Of a DNA stretch of 64,000 bases, positions 21,201 through 28,927 are shown one piece after another. How positions within the stretch are numbered: the first letter of the stretch is position 1; each line of letters opens with the position of its first letter. The DNA comes from Ditibartonella choladocola. Its GTDB lineage: Bacteria; Pseudomonadota; Alphaproteobacteria; Rhizobiales; Rhizobiaceae. Below the pieces are notes generated by a model that saw nothing but the letters and a program-made list of their open reading frames with translations, searched no databases and was not told the DNA's origin. The DNA lies in NCBI RefSeq assembly GCF_002007565.1, contig NZ_CP015625.1:1798001-1862000 (forward strand), written 5' to 3'. The position numbers and the translations under genes are program-made.

Positions 21201-24200
21201 ACAGCTTTGCCATTGAATTTCGGCGTTATCGTATAGACATTGGCAAGCGTGCCTTTGAAACTTGCCGTATAGACACCGCTTGAACCTTCCTCGTTAATGG
21301 CAGTCAACGTCACCTTGCCGCTTTCAGGAGCGGAACCGCCCTTGATCACAACATCAAAAACAAGCTTGTCCTTGATACCGGAGACCGGGACGCCATCCTC
21401 GTCCTGAGCCGTAAAGGTCAATGTCGAGCTTTGCTTATTGTTTGCGATGATCGAGAGTGGAACGGCTTTGAATGTTGAACGCACGTTACCGTCGCCATCC
21501 TTGTCAACAGGAACACCGGCTGTCAATGCCACGTCGACTGCGAGGCTGCCGACAGCTTTGCCATTGAATTTCGGCGTTATCGTATAGACATTGGCAAGCG
21601 TGCCTTTGAAACTTGCCGTATAGACACCGCTTGAACCTTCCTCGTTAATGGCAGTCAACGTCACCTTGCCGCTTTCAGGAGCGGAACCGCCCTTGATCAC
21701 AACATCAAAAACAAGCTTGTCCTTGATACCGGAGACCGGGACGCCATCCTCGTCCTGAGCCGTAAAGGTCAATGTCGAGCTTTGCTTATTGTTTGCGATG
21801 ATCGAGAGTGGAACGGCTTTGAATGTTGAACGCACGTTACCGTCGCCATCCTTGTCAACAGGAACACCGGCTGTCAATGCCACGTCGACTGCGAGGCTGC
21901 CGACAGCTTTGCCATTGAATTTCGGCGTTATCGTATAGACATTGGCAAGCGTGCCTTTGAAACTTGCCGTATAGACACCGCTTGAACCTTCCTCGTTAAT
22001 GGCAGTCAACGTCACCTTGCCGCTTTCAGGAGCGGAACCGCCCTTGATCACAACATCAAAAACAAGCTTGTCCTTGATACCGGAGACCGGGACGCCATCC
22101 TCGTCCTGAGCCGTAAAGGTCAATGTCGAGCTTTGCTTATTGTTTGCGATGATCGAGAGTGGAACGGCTTTGAATGTTGAACGCACGTTACCGTCGCCAT
22201 CCTTGTCAACAGGAACACCGGCTGTCAATGCCACGTCGACTGCGAGGCTGCCGACAGCTTTGCCATTGAATTTCGGCGTTATCGTATAGACATTGGCAAG
22301 CGTGCCTTTGAAACTTGCCGTATAGACACCGCTTGAACCTTCCTCGTTAATGGCAGTCAACGTCACCTTGCCGCTTTCAGGAGCGGAACCGCCCTTGATC
22401 ACAACATCAAAAACAAGCTTGTCCTTGATACCGGAGACCGGGACGCCATCCTCGTCCTGAGCCGTAAAGGTCAATGTCGAGCTTTGCTTATTGTTTGCGA
22501 TGATCGAGAGTGGAACGGCTTTGAATGTTGAACGCCCGTTACCGTCGCCATCCTTGTCAACAGGAACACCGGCTGTCAATGCCACGTCGACTGCGAGGCT
22601 GCCGACAGCTTTGCCATTGAATTTCGGCGTTATCGTATAGACATTGGCAAGCGTGCCTTTGAAACTTGCCGTATAGACACCGCTTGAACCTTCCTCGTTA
22701 ATGGCAGTCAACGTCACCTTGCCGCTTTCAGGAGCGGAACCGCCCTTGATCACAACATCAAAAACAAGCTTGTCCTTGATACCGGAGACCGGGTTGCCAT
22801 TCTCGTCCTGAGCCGTAAAGGTCAATGTCGAGCTTTGCTTATTGTTTGCGACGATCGAGAGTGGAACGGCTGTGAATTTTGAACGCACGTTACCTGCGGC
22901 ATCCTTGTCAACAGGCGTATCACCCGCCCTGAAGCTTACGAGCTGGGCATTGACGACATTTGTGTCGTCGACGACATTGGCGCTGACCTTGATATTGGCA
23001 ACTGCTTTGGTCGTACTGGTTAACCGAATGTCAGCAACGCCCTGACTGTTTGTTTTGCTTGTGACACCGGATGCGTCACGTTTGGTGGCCGAAAGGATGA
23101 CATCGCTACCTTTATCCTGCGTCCATTCAACGACCGCATCAGGCACAAGATTGCCCTGTTCGTCATGAGCAATTGCCTGGAACTCGAAGTAGTTGACACC
23201 ATCGGCAATCTTTGATGTCTCGGTGCCGACAAGAACCACATCAGTCACACGGGCCGTGCTTGCCTTGAGAACGAACTCGACCTTGGCAGAAGAGACATTC
23301 TTACCGTCAACGGATGGTGTAAGGATAAGCGTTTCCGACGTCGTACCGGCAGTGACTGTAATTTCGTAGACACCTGCATCCACCCGTTTGAAGGATGGAT
23401 CAATCTTGGCAGTATTCTTGCCTGTGACATTCAATTTGATATCGCTGACGGGAACATCATAAGCCGTGCCCTGCATTGTCTTTAATGACAGTGACAAGGT
23501 TTGAGCGGATACGTTATCGGCCGGCAGTGTTGTTTCCGACGGTGTGAATGTGCTGTTGGTATTGTCAAATCGCGGGGCATTGACTGTCACGGTTGTCGTT
23601 GCCTCTTTCGAGGTATTACCTTTGACATCCGTTGCAACGGCATTGACGACATAGTTATTATTACCACCCCGCTGATAGGGTGGAAGAACGACCGAATAAT
23701 CGCTGACACCTCTTCCCTGAACAATCTTGCCGCCTGCTGCGATCAGGCTTGCTGCCATCACACTGACGCTTGCCACATCATTCTTGGATTTAACCGATAT
23801 GCCAAGCGAATAAGTCTCGTTATAAAAGCCGGTAATGCCGCCAACCATATAAAGCTTGATGACTTCCTGCTTCTTATATTCGAGTACCATATTGTTGTTA
23901 CGGTCAACCAGATCATATCTGCTTCCCGCAAGTGTGCGCATATCCCCGACCGCATCAGGATCAAGCTGCTTCGACAGCGGAACACCAAAACGATAATTGA
24001 CCTGAAAGCCTAAACGGGTATCATCCTTGCCACTCGCACCTTGCCGGTGGTCTACATTGAATGTCACAAGCGGTATCGGTGTATAATTGGCTCCGAACGT
24101 AACCGCATAAGGGTTCTTCTGCCGTTCGCTCTTTCCAAAAAGCCCGACCTCGTTGCCATAATATTGCTCGAAGTTCAGCTTCATTCCAAGCTTCGGATAG

Positions 24201-25213
24201 GATGGCAGATAACCTTCCGCACGAATATCCCAGCCATTGGCCGGACGTTCATAATAATCATCCACATCAGGAGAGGTTCGCCAATCCGATAACCGGTAAT
24301 AGGCATTCATGCCCAATTTGAGGTAATCGCGCCAATATTCGACACCAACTCCCATACGCGAATGCGAACGGGAAATATCATAATCCCAAAACGCATTGCC
24401 GCCCAACATATAATCCTGTGTGAAATAACGATAGCCAAAACCCAGATTGCTCTGGGTGCGATCATCCGTGCGATGAATGGAGGTTTGTGTAAAAACAAGA
24501 CTGTTGCCTTTGTCATAAACCGGCAACAACATCTCGAATTGCGAATTTTTTAATGAAAAGCCATCATCAACATTCAACTGGATGCGGGACGTGCCGAACT
24601 GGTTGAACCAGCGATTGATCTCGCCATTGGCCTTACCCGAAAAATATCCTTTGGCCATATTTTCCAGTTCACTGCTATGACCACCATTGGAAAGAAATTG
24701 CCCTGCCCTTGTTGCCAGCGAACTGATTGCACTATCCTGCGAGGATCCCGTTTCGAGATAATGCGCCATGTCATCAGAAACCGGTGACAGCGGAACATAA
24801 ACCGTATCCCCCACCGTTACCTTGTCAAAGCCGTTCTTGAAGAAGCGATCCAGATTGAGACGACGCAACCCCTCAACACTCAAATTATAGCGCTTGGCAA
24901 CGCTATCAAGCGTGTCGCCGGACACCAGCACATAGGCGCGTGTCATGATCGGCGTTGAATAGGTATCATTTAACGAGGAGCTACCATAACTAGCAGGATT
25001 CAAACCCTGGGATTGATAATCACCACCCTTATAACTCGCACCGTAATAAGAGTTGCTACCATAAGCCCCCTCATACTGACGATCACGGCTTCTCTGGGCT
25101 GCATCCGCCTGCGCTATCGTAAGAAGAAATGTCGAACAAACATAAAAGAATATCGTAAGCCACGAAATCGTTTTGTTTCTAAAACGACTTAAAAAATCAC
25201 CCCACATATTCAT
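15233..25213 (-). CDS. Giant inverse autotransporter adhesin (intimin/invasin family) with 19 near-identical Ig-like repeats
   Basis: A 3326-aa surface protein. The ATG at 25213 follows a GGGGTAG ribosome-binding site. Domains: signal peptide (about 1-39, SWLTIFFYVCSTFLLTIAQA), LysM (about 94-141), outer-membrane barrel of the inverse autotransporter family (about 170-430, ending LAGSRYDLVDRNNN), two or three diverged Ig-like domains, then 19 copies of a 117-aa Ig-like domain (VPVDKDGDGN to DVALTAG, two thirds of the protein), and three distal domains starting YSSISVDK or YSSISLDK that share W-rich strands (GNWTWTDMGDG, KLSNWSGANYSG). By family knowledge the barrel exports the C-terminal repeats to the cell surface for adhesion or biofilm formation; the distal domains are the likely contact tip (inferred). 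A second locus with the same barrel follows downstream. Confidence 0.93.
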   Translation of the reverse strand: MNMWGDFLSRFRNKTISWLTIFFYVCSTFLLTIAQADAAQRSRDRQYEGAYGSNSYYGASYKGGDYQSQGLNPASYGSSSLNDTYSTPIMTRAYVLVSGDTLDSVAKRYNLSVEGLRRLNLDRFFKNGFDKVTVGDTVYVPLSPVSDDMAHYLETGSSQDSAISSLATRAGQFLSNGGHSSELENMAKGYFSGKANGEINRWFNQFGTSRIQLNVDDGFSLKNSQFEMLLPVYDKGNSLVFTQTSIHRTDDRTQSNLGFGYRYFTQDYMLGGNAFWDYDISRSHSRMGVGVEYWRDYLKLGMNAYYRLSDWRTSPDVDDYYERPANGWDIRAEGYLPSYPKLGMKLNFEQYYGNEVGLFGKSERQKNPYAVTFGANYTPIPLVTFNVDHRQGASGKDDTRLGFQVNYRFGVPLSKQLDPDAVGDMRTLAGSRYDLVDRNNNMVLEYKKQEVIKLYMVGGITGFYNETYSLGISVKSKNDVASVSVMAASLIAAGGKIVQGRGVSDYSVVLPPYQRGGNNNYVVNAVATDVKGNTSKEATTTVTVNAPRFDNTNSTFTPSETTLPADNVSAQTLSLSLKTMQGTAYDVPVSDIKLNVTGKNTAKIDPSFKRVDAGVYEITVTAGTTSETLILTPSVDGKNVSSAKVEFVLKASTARVTDVVLVGTETSKIADGVNYFEFQAIAHDEQGNLVPDAVVEWTQDKGSDVILSATKRDASGVTSKTNSQGVADIRLTSTTKAVANIKVSANVVDDTNVVNAQLVSFRAGDTPVDKDAAGNVRSKFTAVPLSIVANNKQSSTLTFTAQDENGNPVSGIKDKLVFDVVIKGGSAPESGKVTLTAINEEGSSGVYTASFKGTLANVYTITPKFNGKAVGSLAVDVALTAGVPVDKDGDGNGRSTFKAVPLSIIANNKQSSTLTFTAQDEDGVPVSGIKDKLVFDVVIKGGSAPESGKVTLTAINEEGSSGVYTASFKGTLANVYTITPKFNGKAVGSLAVDVALTAGVPVDKDGDGNVRSTFKAVPLSIIANNKQSSTLTFTAQDEDGVPVSGIKDKLVFDVVIKGGSAPESGKVTLTAINEEGSSGVYTASFKGTLANVYTITPKFNGKAVGSLAVDVALTAGVPVDKDGDGNVRSTFKAVPLSIIANNKQSSTLTFTAQDEDGVPVSGIKDKLVFDVVIKGGSAPESGKVTLTAINEEGSSGVYTASFKGTLANVYTITPKFNGKAVGSLAVDVALTAGVPVDKDGDGNVRSTFKAVPLSIIANNKQSSTLTFTAQDEDGVPVSGIKDKLVFDVVIKGGSAPESGKVTLTAINEEGSSGVYTASFKGTLANVYTITPKFNGKAVGSLAVDVALTAGVPVDKDGDGNVRSTFKAVPLSIIANNKQSSTLTFTAQDEDGVPVSGIKDKLVFDVVIKGGSAPESGKVTLTAINEEGSSGVYTASFKGTLANVYTITPKFNGKAVGSLAVDVALTAGVPVDKDGDGNVRSTFKAVPLSIIANNKQSSTLTFTAQDEDGVPVSGIKDKLVFDVVIKGGSAPESGKVTLTAINEEGSSGVYTASFKGTLANVYTITPKFNGKAVGSLAVDVALTAGVPVDKDGDGNVRSTFKAVPLSIIANNKQSSTLTFTAQDEDGVPVSGIKDKLVFDVVIKGGSAPESGKVTLTAINEEGSSGVYTASFKGTLANVYTITPKFNGKAVGSLAVDVALTAGVPVDKDGDGNVRSTFKAVPLSIIANNKQSSTLTFTAQDEDGVPVSGIKDKLVFDVVIKGGSAPESGKVTLTAINEEGSSGVYTASFKGTLANVYTITPKFNGKAVGSLAVDVALTAGVPVDKDGDGNVRSTFKAVPLSIIANNKQSSTLTFTAQDEDGVPVSGIKDKLVFDVVIKGGSAPESGKVTLTAINEEGSSGVYTASFKGTLANVYTITPKFNGKAVGSLAVDVALTAGVPVDKDGDGNVRSTFKAVPLSIIANNKQSSTLTFTAQDEDGVPVSGIKDKLVFDVVIKGGSAPESGKVTLTAINEEGSSGVYTASFKGTLANVYTITPKFNGKAVGSLAVDVALTAGVPVDKDGDGNVRSTFKAVPLSIIANNKQSSTLTFTAQDEDGVPVSGIKDKLVFDVVIKGGSAPESGKVTLTAINEEGSSGVYTASFKGTLANVYTITPKFNGKAVGSLAVDVALTAGVPVDKDGDGNVRSTFKAVPLSIIANNKQSSTLTFTAQDEDGVPVSGIKDKLVFDVVIKGGSAPESGKVTLTAINEEGSSGVYTASFKGTLANVYTITPKFNGKAVGSLAVDVALTAGVPVDKDGDGNVRSTFKAVPLSIIANNKQSSTLTFTAQDEDGVPVSGIKDKLVFDVVIKGGSAPESGKVTLTAINEEGSSGVYTASFKGTLANVYTITPKFNGKAVGSLAVDVALTAGVPVDKDGDGNVRSTFKAVPLSIIANNKQSSTLTFTAQDEDGVPVSGIKDKLVFDVVIKGGSAPESGKVTLTAINEEGSSGVYTASFKGTLANVYTITPKFNGKAVGSLAVDVALTAGVPVDKDGDGNVRSTFKAVPLSIIANNKQSSTLTFTAQDEDGVPVSGIKDKLVFDVVIKGGSAPESGKVTLTAINEEGSSGVYTASFKGTLANVYTITPKFNGKAVGSLAVDVALTAGVPVDKDGDGNVRSTFKAVPLSIIANNKQSSTLTFTAQDENGNPVSGIKDKLVFDVVIKGGSAPESGKVTLTAINEEGSSGVYTASFKGTLANVYTITPKFNGKAVGSLAVDVALTAGVPVDKDGDGNVRSTFKAVPLSIIANNKQSSTLTFTAQDEDGVPVSGIKDKLVFDVVIKGGSAPESGKVTLTAINEEGSSGVYTASFKGTLANVYTITPKFNGKAVGSLAVDVALTAGVPVDKDGDGNVRSTFKAVPLSIIANNKQSSTLTFTAQDEDGVPVSGIKDKLVFDVVIKGGSAPESGKVTLTAINEEGSSGVYTASFKGTLANVYTITPKFNGKAVGSLAVDVALTADNNPAQNYSSISVDKDEYPIDSGNEADARISVTVTLKNSVDQPLTGKSALLDAGGAVTVPNSDSGNWTWTDMGDGTYLRYYKANQVGSDLQATLKLSNWSGANYSGKYKVSSVNPSQTYSSISVDKEQYPIDSGNEADAQISVTVTLRNSANQPLTGKSALLGAGGAVTVPNSDSGNWTWTDMGDGKYLRYYKANQVGSDLQATLKLSNWSGANYSGKYKIYSVNATQTYSSISLDKSYYDKNERMVVTVKLRDGLNQPITGMSSSLDAAVTVPRGTPQGSWTDNGNGEYVKWYYNKAGTSSSVSGLKATLKMPGWSSAVESSEYGLGGTSSGDGTIHN
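16261..22929 (-). repeat. 19 tandem copies of a 351-bp Ig-like-domain repeat
   Basis: The word ATGCCACGTC recurs at 16261 and every 351 bp up to 22579, giving 19 units in frame (117 codons each). Units are almost identical at the DNA level. Seen differences include a TTGCCATTCTCG variant (ENGNP instead of EDGVP) in the units at 16963-17313 and 22579-22929, a single base change near 22534 (GNGRS instead of GNVRS), and a diverged outer edge in the unit nearest the barrel. Confidence 0.95.
23682..24954 (-). repeat. Barrel-encoding duplicated segment, copy B
   Basis: Partner of 13604-14876 at an offset of exactly 10,078 bp, in the same orientation. It covers the LysM domain and beta-barrel of the intact adhesin. 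Same-strand copies of this length are substrates for RecA-dependent deletion, duplication or gene conversion. Confidence 0.9.
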
Positions 25214-26777
25214 GATCTACCCCGATAATGACACTTTTCTCACAGCTTCGATTTTTATTATAGTAATGAATTATATTTTTCCGATCGATTCTTTTAAATA
25301 ACTACACGACGGAATCATATGATGATGTTTAAGGTATTTAATTACATATTTCTACTTATTTTTATTATAAAAATAATTTTTTTAAAACGCTTTAATTTGA
25401 AATTTTTTACCAAAATAACGTATTTTTATGAATATTTTTTATCAATAAGCAATTATTTTTCATATTTATAATATATCTGTTTATGTTTTTAATTAATTTT
25501 TTAAATTTTTTTATAATTTAATTAACAGAAAAAAATATTATAATATTATTTAATTGTCTTATTTTATTTTTTATTTTACTAATATAATATTGTTAATACA
25601 TTTAATACGTTTTTTAAATGTTTTTCCGTTATATTTCGCTTGTTTCGATACATCTCTTTTTTTTGATTGATAATAATCAATTACCTATTCATTTGTATAT
25701 TCTATACTTATTTAATTTCGTGTTAACGAATGAATTTTTATATTTTTTACCGGTTTTTATGATGAAGAGAATACACACAAATACTTTTGGTTAACTTATT
25801 GTCATATGCTATTTTTTGTGACGCGCGGCACTAATAATAAGGTTTGTGAACATCGTGATGACCTGTCGAACCGGCTTGTCTTCACATTTTTGAATGTTTG
25901 AAAATGTATGATGCCATTTTTCAGGTAAACGACACCACCAGAACCTGACTTATTTTCACCGTGATTGTAAATGATTGTTCAGAACTCACTCTACTTAAAC
26001 TCATTTCGACTTAAACATAGAACCGATATTTTTTATCTATCACATTTAAAACCGGATATCCATCTATAAAACAAATTATATTATTAATGCAATACTCGTT
26101 TATATTCGTTATATAACTTCATTTTGAGTTTTTCAAAGTTGCAAACCATTACCGATATTGTAAACGCATCAATGTTTATTCATTTATTATCGGAATTAGT
26201 TTAATTAAACTTATTTACATTTCTAGGAAAGAAATTCCGTTATTTTGTCGGCTCAAAAAATAATAAAAACCCGCTTGAACGAGTTCTTGATAATGAGTGG
26301 AAACTCATTTTCAAATATAATTCTCATATAAGCAATTATCTTCGGATGTAAACAGCAAACCTACTCAAAAATGCAATGTCAAACAACAGTAACGAAGCCC
26401 CCCGTTTGCCATAAAACCGATTATTGTATATCGCCAGTTGATCTGACGGGTAAATCCATCTCTACACACTTTAAAGATGAAAATCTTCGGTAAAACTATG
26501 TTTATACCTGACGAATTGAGATGATATTTAACAATTCTCAACAGCTATTCAACATCTGTCGGAACCTGCTCATTATTGACCGGATGGGACAAGCCCACCC
26601 GAACGCAATTTTTTCAGTTTTTTAAATCATTTTTTCAGGCATTTGATGACTATTTTAACGGCAATGGCTGTCTGTTGCGGCTTTTTGATTGACTTTCAAG
26701 CCAAACAATTCGGGTTTTCAAAACGTGTTTGATTGGAAACGTTTCGATCTCTTATCTATTTTTAGCCTTGCTTATAG
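25214..26777. other. Extremely A/T-rich non-coding region upstream of the adhesin gene
   Basis: About 1.6 kb with no supportable gene. In 25381-25620 I count only 26 G or C in 240 bases. This DNA forms the promoter region of the giant adhesin gene and could be a target for a nucleoid-associated silencer such as the MucR/Ros family known in this order (inference). The half toward 26700 has more ordinary composition. Confidence 0.7.
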
Positions 26778-26806
26778 TTGACGCAAATAAAAATACCTAT
26801 CTAAAG
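26778..26806 (+). promoter_or_regulatory. Candidate sigma-70 promoter of the DUF2218 gene
   Basis: TTGACG at 26778-26783 is followed after 17 bp by CTAAAG at 26801-26806, about 40 bp before the start codon. The -35 box fits well and the -10 box poorly. Confidence 0.3.
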
Positions 26807-26845
26807 TGCAAGACTACTGACAGGAAGATTCCAAAGGAAACTGAA

Positions 26846-27148
26846 ATGACCATTCGTTCGCGTGCAATCATCGAGACAGAAAATGCTGGCAAATATCTTC
26901 AACAACTTGCAAAACATTGGAGCCATAAATTTCCGGATCTGACATTTAATGAAAAAGAGGCTCACATCCCTTTTTCCGATGATGTTACCGTTGACATGTT
27001 TGCCGAAACAAACTCTCTCGTTGTTCAGATTGTGTCACCTAATGAATTTGAAGCAATCAAAATTGAAGGTATTTTTGACCAGCACCTTTTACGATTTGCT
27101 TTCAAGGAACAGCTTTCGATTGAATGGCACCGCGAAACATTGGCTTGA
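26846..27148 (+). CDS. DUF2218 family protein
   Basis: A 100-aa cytoplasmic protein matching the DUF2218 family in length and pattern: RAIIETENAGKYLQQLAKHW at the start, then HKFPDLTF, a central AHIPF segment and a C-terminal FDQHLLRFAFKEQLSIEWHR. The ATG at 26846 is preferred to the longer frame from 26729 because it follows an AAAGGAAA ribosome-binding site and matches the family start. Family function is not established; some members lie near siderophore or iron genes, but no such neighbour is present. A strong terminator follows, so it is probably monocistronic. Confidence 0.85.
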   Translation: MTIRSRAIIETENAGKYLQQLAKHWSHKFPDLTFNEKEAHIPFSDDVTVDMFAETNSLVVQIVSPNEFEAIKIEGIFDQHLLRFAFKEQLSIEWHRETLA

Positions 27149-27525
27149 CGGCTATTTGCAACAAAATTGATTGAAAGAGCAGGTATAAACCTGCTCTTTT
27201 GTTATTTGCTTTCCCGTTCGCGGGCGAAAACACGATCAATGCAAGATTTTCCCGTTGCAACCGGATTTCACAGTCGAAAAGCCCCCTTCCCCGGTTGCTA
27301 GAGAACGATCAATGATGAGAATAAGGCTTTGTTTCTTCAAAGCGGAAGTGTGGGCAATTCCGGCATTTCTTATAAAGAGGCATTATAAAAGGAAGCCGAT
27401 AGCCACCCCGCAACGTCTGCCATCGGAATTAGGATCGCATTCAACCGGCAGGCTATCAGCTTTCAAAACACCGCGCCGTTCTTTACAGCTTTCGGTCATA
27501 CTATTTCAGACTGTCAAAACACCGC
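27149..27525. other. Spacer between DUF2218 and reductase genes
   Basis: Beyond the terminator nothing convincing is present. The frame at 27255-27575 is basic, lacks family features and overlaps the 3' end of the reductase gene. Confidence 0.5.
27174..27203 (+). terminator. Intrinsic terminator of the DUF2218 gene
   Basis: A perfect 10-bp stem, AAAGAGCAGG (27174-27183) with its complement (27190-27199), has a 6-nt loop and runs into TTTTGTT. Confidence 0.85.
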
Positions 27526-28488
27526 CTAATTTTTCTTGTCGCGACCGGAAAGACGGCGTTCGTCATAGGCTTTGACATTTGTATAAGCGAGTGAAAGCAA
27601 AGGATGTGTAATGCCAAAATGCTTTGCCCGATTTAACAAATCACCCAAAATATGGTCGCCTTCGGTTTGGTGACCTGCTTCTATATCACGCAACATGGAA
27701 GCTGTTGCCAGTGACCGCGAATCTTTGAAAAAAGTGCTCATCTCGTCAATCTGTCCGGCGAGAAGAGGATAGCCGGAAGCATTCGCGATTTCACCATTTT
27801 TAACGAGAAAATCCATCATTGCTTCCTGCCCGCCCGGAGCGCGGTTGATTTCTCCGACATTTGCCCGCATCAAACATGTCATACCGGCAAGTGTAGCAAG
27901 CCGCACCCATTTGTTCCACATACGCTGTATGGCATTTTTTACGGCCCTCACTTCTACACCTTTGGCATTGTCAAAAAGACTGGCAAAGCGGATTGCACGT
28001 TCGTCTTCACCGACCTCTTGAGAGCCGAAAACTCCGATCGCGTCGTCGTTGAGGTGTAAAACAATGCCTTCGGCTGTCAGTGTCGACTGGATAATAACGG
28101 AACCGGCCAATACGTTATTTTTGTCGAACTCTTTATTCAAACGGTCAATATGCGCCAATCCGTTCAATGCCGGTACAAGAACGGTGTTTTTTCCCATAGC
28201 AGGACGGATTGAATCAATCGCGCTTTGAAGATCATATGCTTTGGCTGTAAGAAACACGTAATCGTAGGTTATACCTTGCGAAACCTGTTGTGAAAGCTCT
28301 TCTTTTGTAACGGTTTTGACTTGTGCTGTCAGATCGCCTGCCGGGCTTTTTATACGCAATCCATGTTCCTGAAGCAGTTTTTGTCTTGCCGGACGCACAA
28401 GAAAAGTCACGTCCCCTCCGGCTTCATGCAACCGCCCGCCAAAATAGCCACCAATCCCGCCTGCTCCCAATATTAAAACCTTTGTCAT
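27526..28488 (-). CDS. 2-dehydropantoate 2-reductase family protein (PanE/ApbA-like)
   Basis: A 320-aa NADPH-dependent reductase-like protein. The N-terminal Rossmann motif GAGGIGGYFGG (about residues 8-18) and the LTAKAYDL segment are typical of ketopantoate reductases. In the C-terminal helical domain the conserved lysine is present in MWNKWVRLATLAG, but the two asparagines that follow in E. coli PanE (K+4 and K+8) are replaced by leucine and alanine. It therefore belongs to a paralogous subfamily, and a different 2-keto acid substrate is possible. It stands alone, with no panB or panC nearby. Confidence 0.85.
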   Translation of the reverse strand: MTKVLILGAGGIGGYFGGRLHEAGGDVTFLVRPARQKLLQEHGLRIKSPAGDLTAQVKTVTKEELSQQVSQGITYDYVFLTAKAYDLQSAIDSIRPAMGKNTVLVPALNGLAHIDRLNKEFDKNNVLAGSVIIQSTLTAEGIVLHLNDDAIGVFGSQEVGEDERAIRFASLFDNAKGVEVRAVKNAIQRMWNKWVRLATLAGMTCLMRANVGEINRAPGGQEAMMDFLVKNGEIANASGYPLLAGQIDEMSTFFKDSRSLATASMLRDIEAGHQTEGDHILGDLLNRAKHFGITHPLLSLAYTNVKAYDERRLSGRDKKN

Positions 28489-28582
28489 TTTGAATTTCTC
28501 TTCCCTTGGTTTGATAGTTTTGAAATTATTTTATTTGTCTAAATTACTTTTAATTATTCGGAACGGAATTCGCAAACAAAAA

Positions 28583-28603
28583 CCCGGAGGAATGACCTCC
28601 GGG
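28583..28603 (-). terminator. Intrinsic terminator of the small secreted protein gene
   Basis: A perfect 8-bp stem, CCCGGAGG (28583-28590) with its complement (28596-28603), has a 5-nt loop and is followed by TTTTTG on the minus strand. It lies 28 bp after the stop codon. Confidence 0.85.
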
Positions 28604-28630
28604 CTTTCAAAAATCGTAGCAATGATGAAA

Positions 28631-28927
28631 TTACATGTTATGATTTACTGGCGAACCATCATCAAAATTATGCATTTCCTGATCGCTCACACCATGCCGG
28701 GAAACAGGAGAGTTCAGATGACGCCCCGGATAGTAGGAGTCCTCAACCGAACCATCGCCACGATAGAAATAGGCTTTATCTTTGCCTTTGAACTGCTCAC
28801 TCGTAACGTTGGTTGAATGACCGATGACATAGTGGTTTACCCGGCTACCATCACCAAAACTATTACCGGCAAAAGCGCTGCTTACGCCCAATAGCAAAGC
28901 AGATGCGACAAGCATTAATCTTTTCAT
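28631..28927 (-). CDS. Small secreted protein of unknown function
   Basis: 98 aa with a clear signal peptide (MKRLMLVASALLLGVSSAFA, cleavage before GNSF), giving a mature peptide of about 78 residues. A strong AAGGAGA ribosome-binding site precedes the ATG and a terminator follows, so this is a genuine one-gene unit. The mature part begins and ends with the same motif, DGSRVNH near the N-terminus and DGSPVNH at the C-terminus, with a Tyr/Gly/Asp-rich middle (YFYRGDGSVEDSYYPGRH). No cysteines are present. I recognise no family. Confidence 0.75.
   Translation of the reverse strand: MKRLMLVASALLLGVSSAFAGNSFGDGSRVNHYVIGHSTNVTSEQFKGKDKAYFYRGDGSVEDSYYPGRHLNSPVSRHGVSDQEMHNFDDGSPVNHNM

Noticed and set aside
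16261-22929. CRISPR-like array
   Set aside because: The repeat unit is 351 bp without spacers and lies in frame in a coding region; it encodes Ig-like domains.
27255-27575. 106-aa plus-strand frame
   Set aside because: Antisense to the end of the reductase gene, basic low-information sequence, no family pattern.
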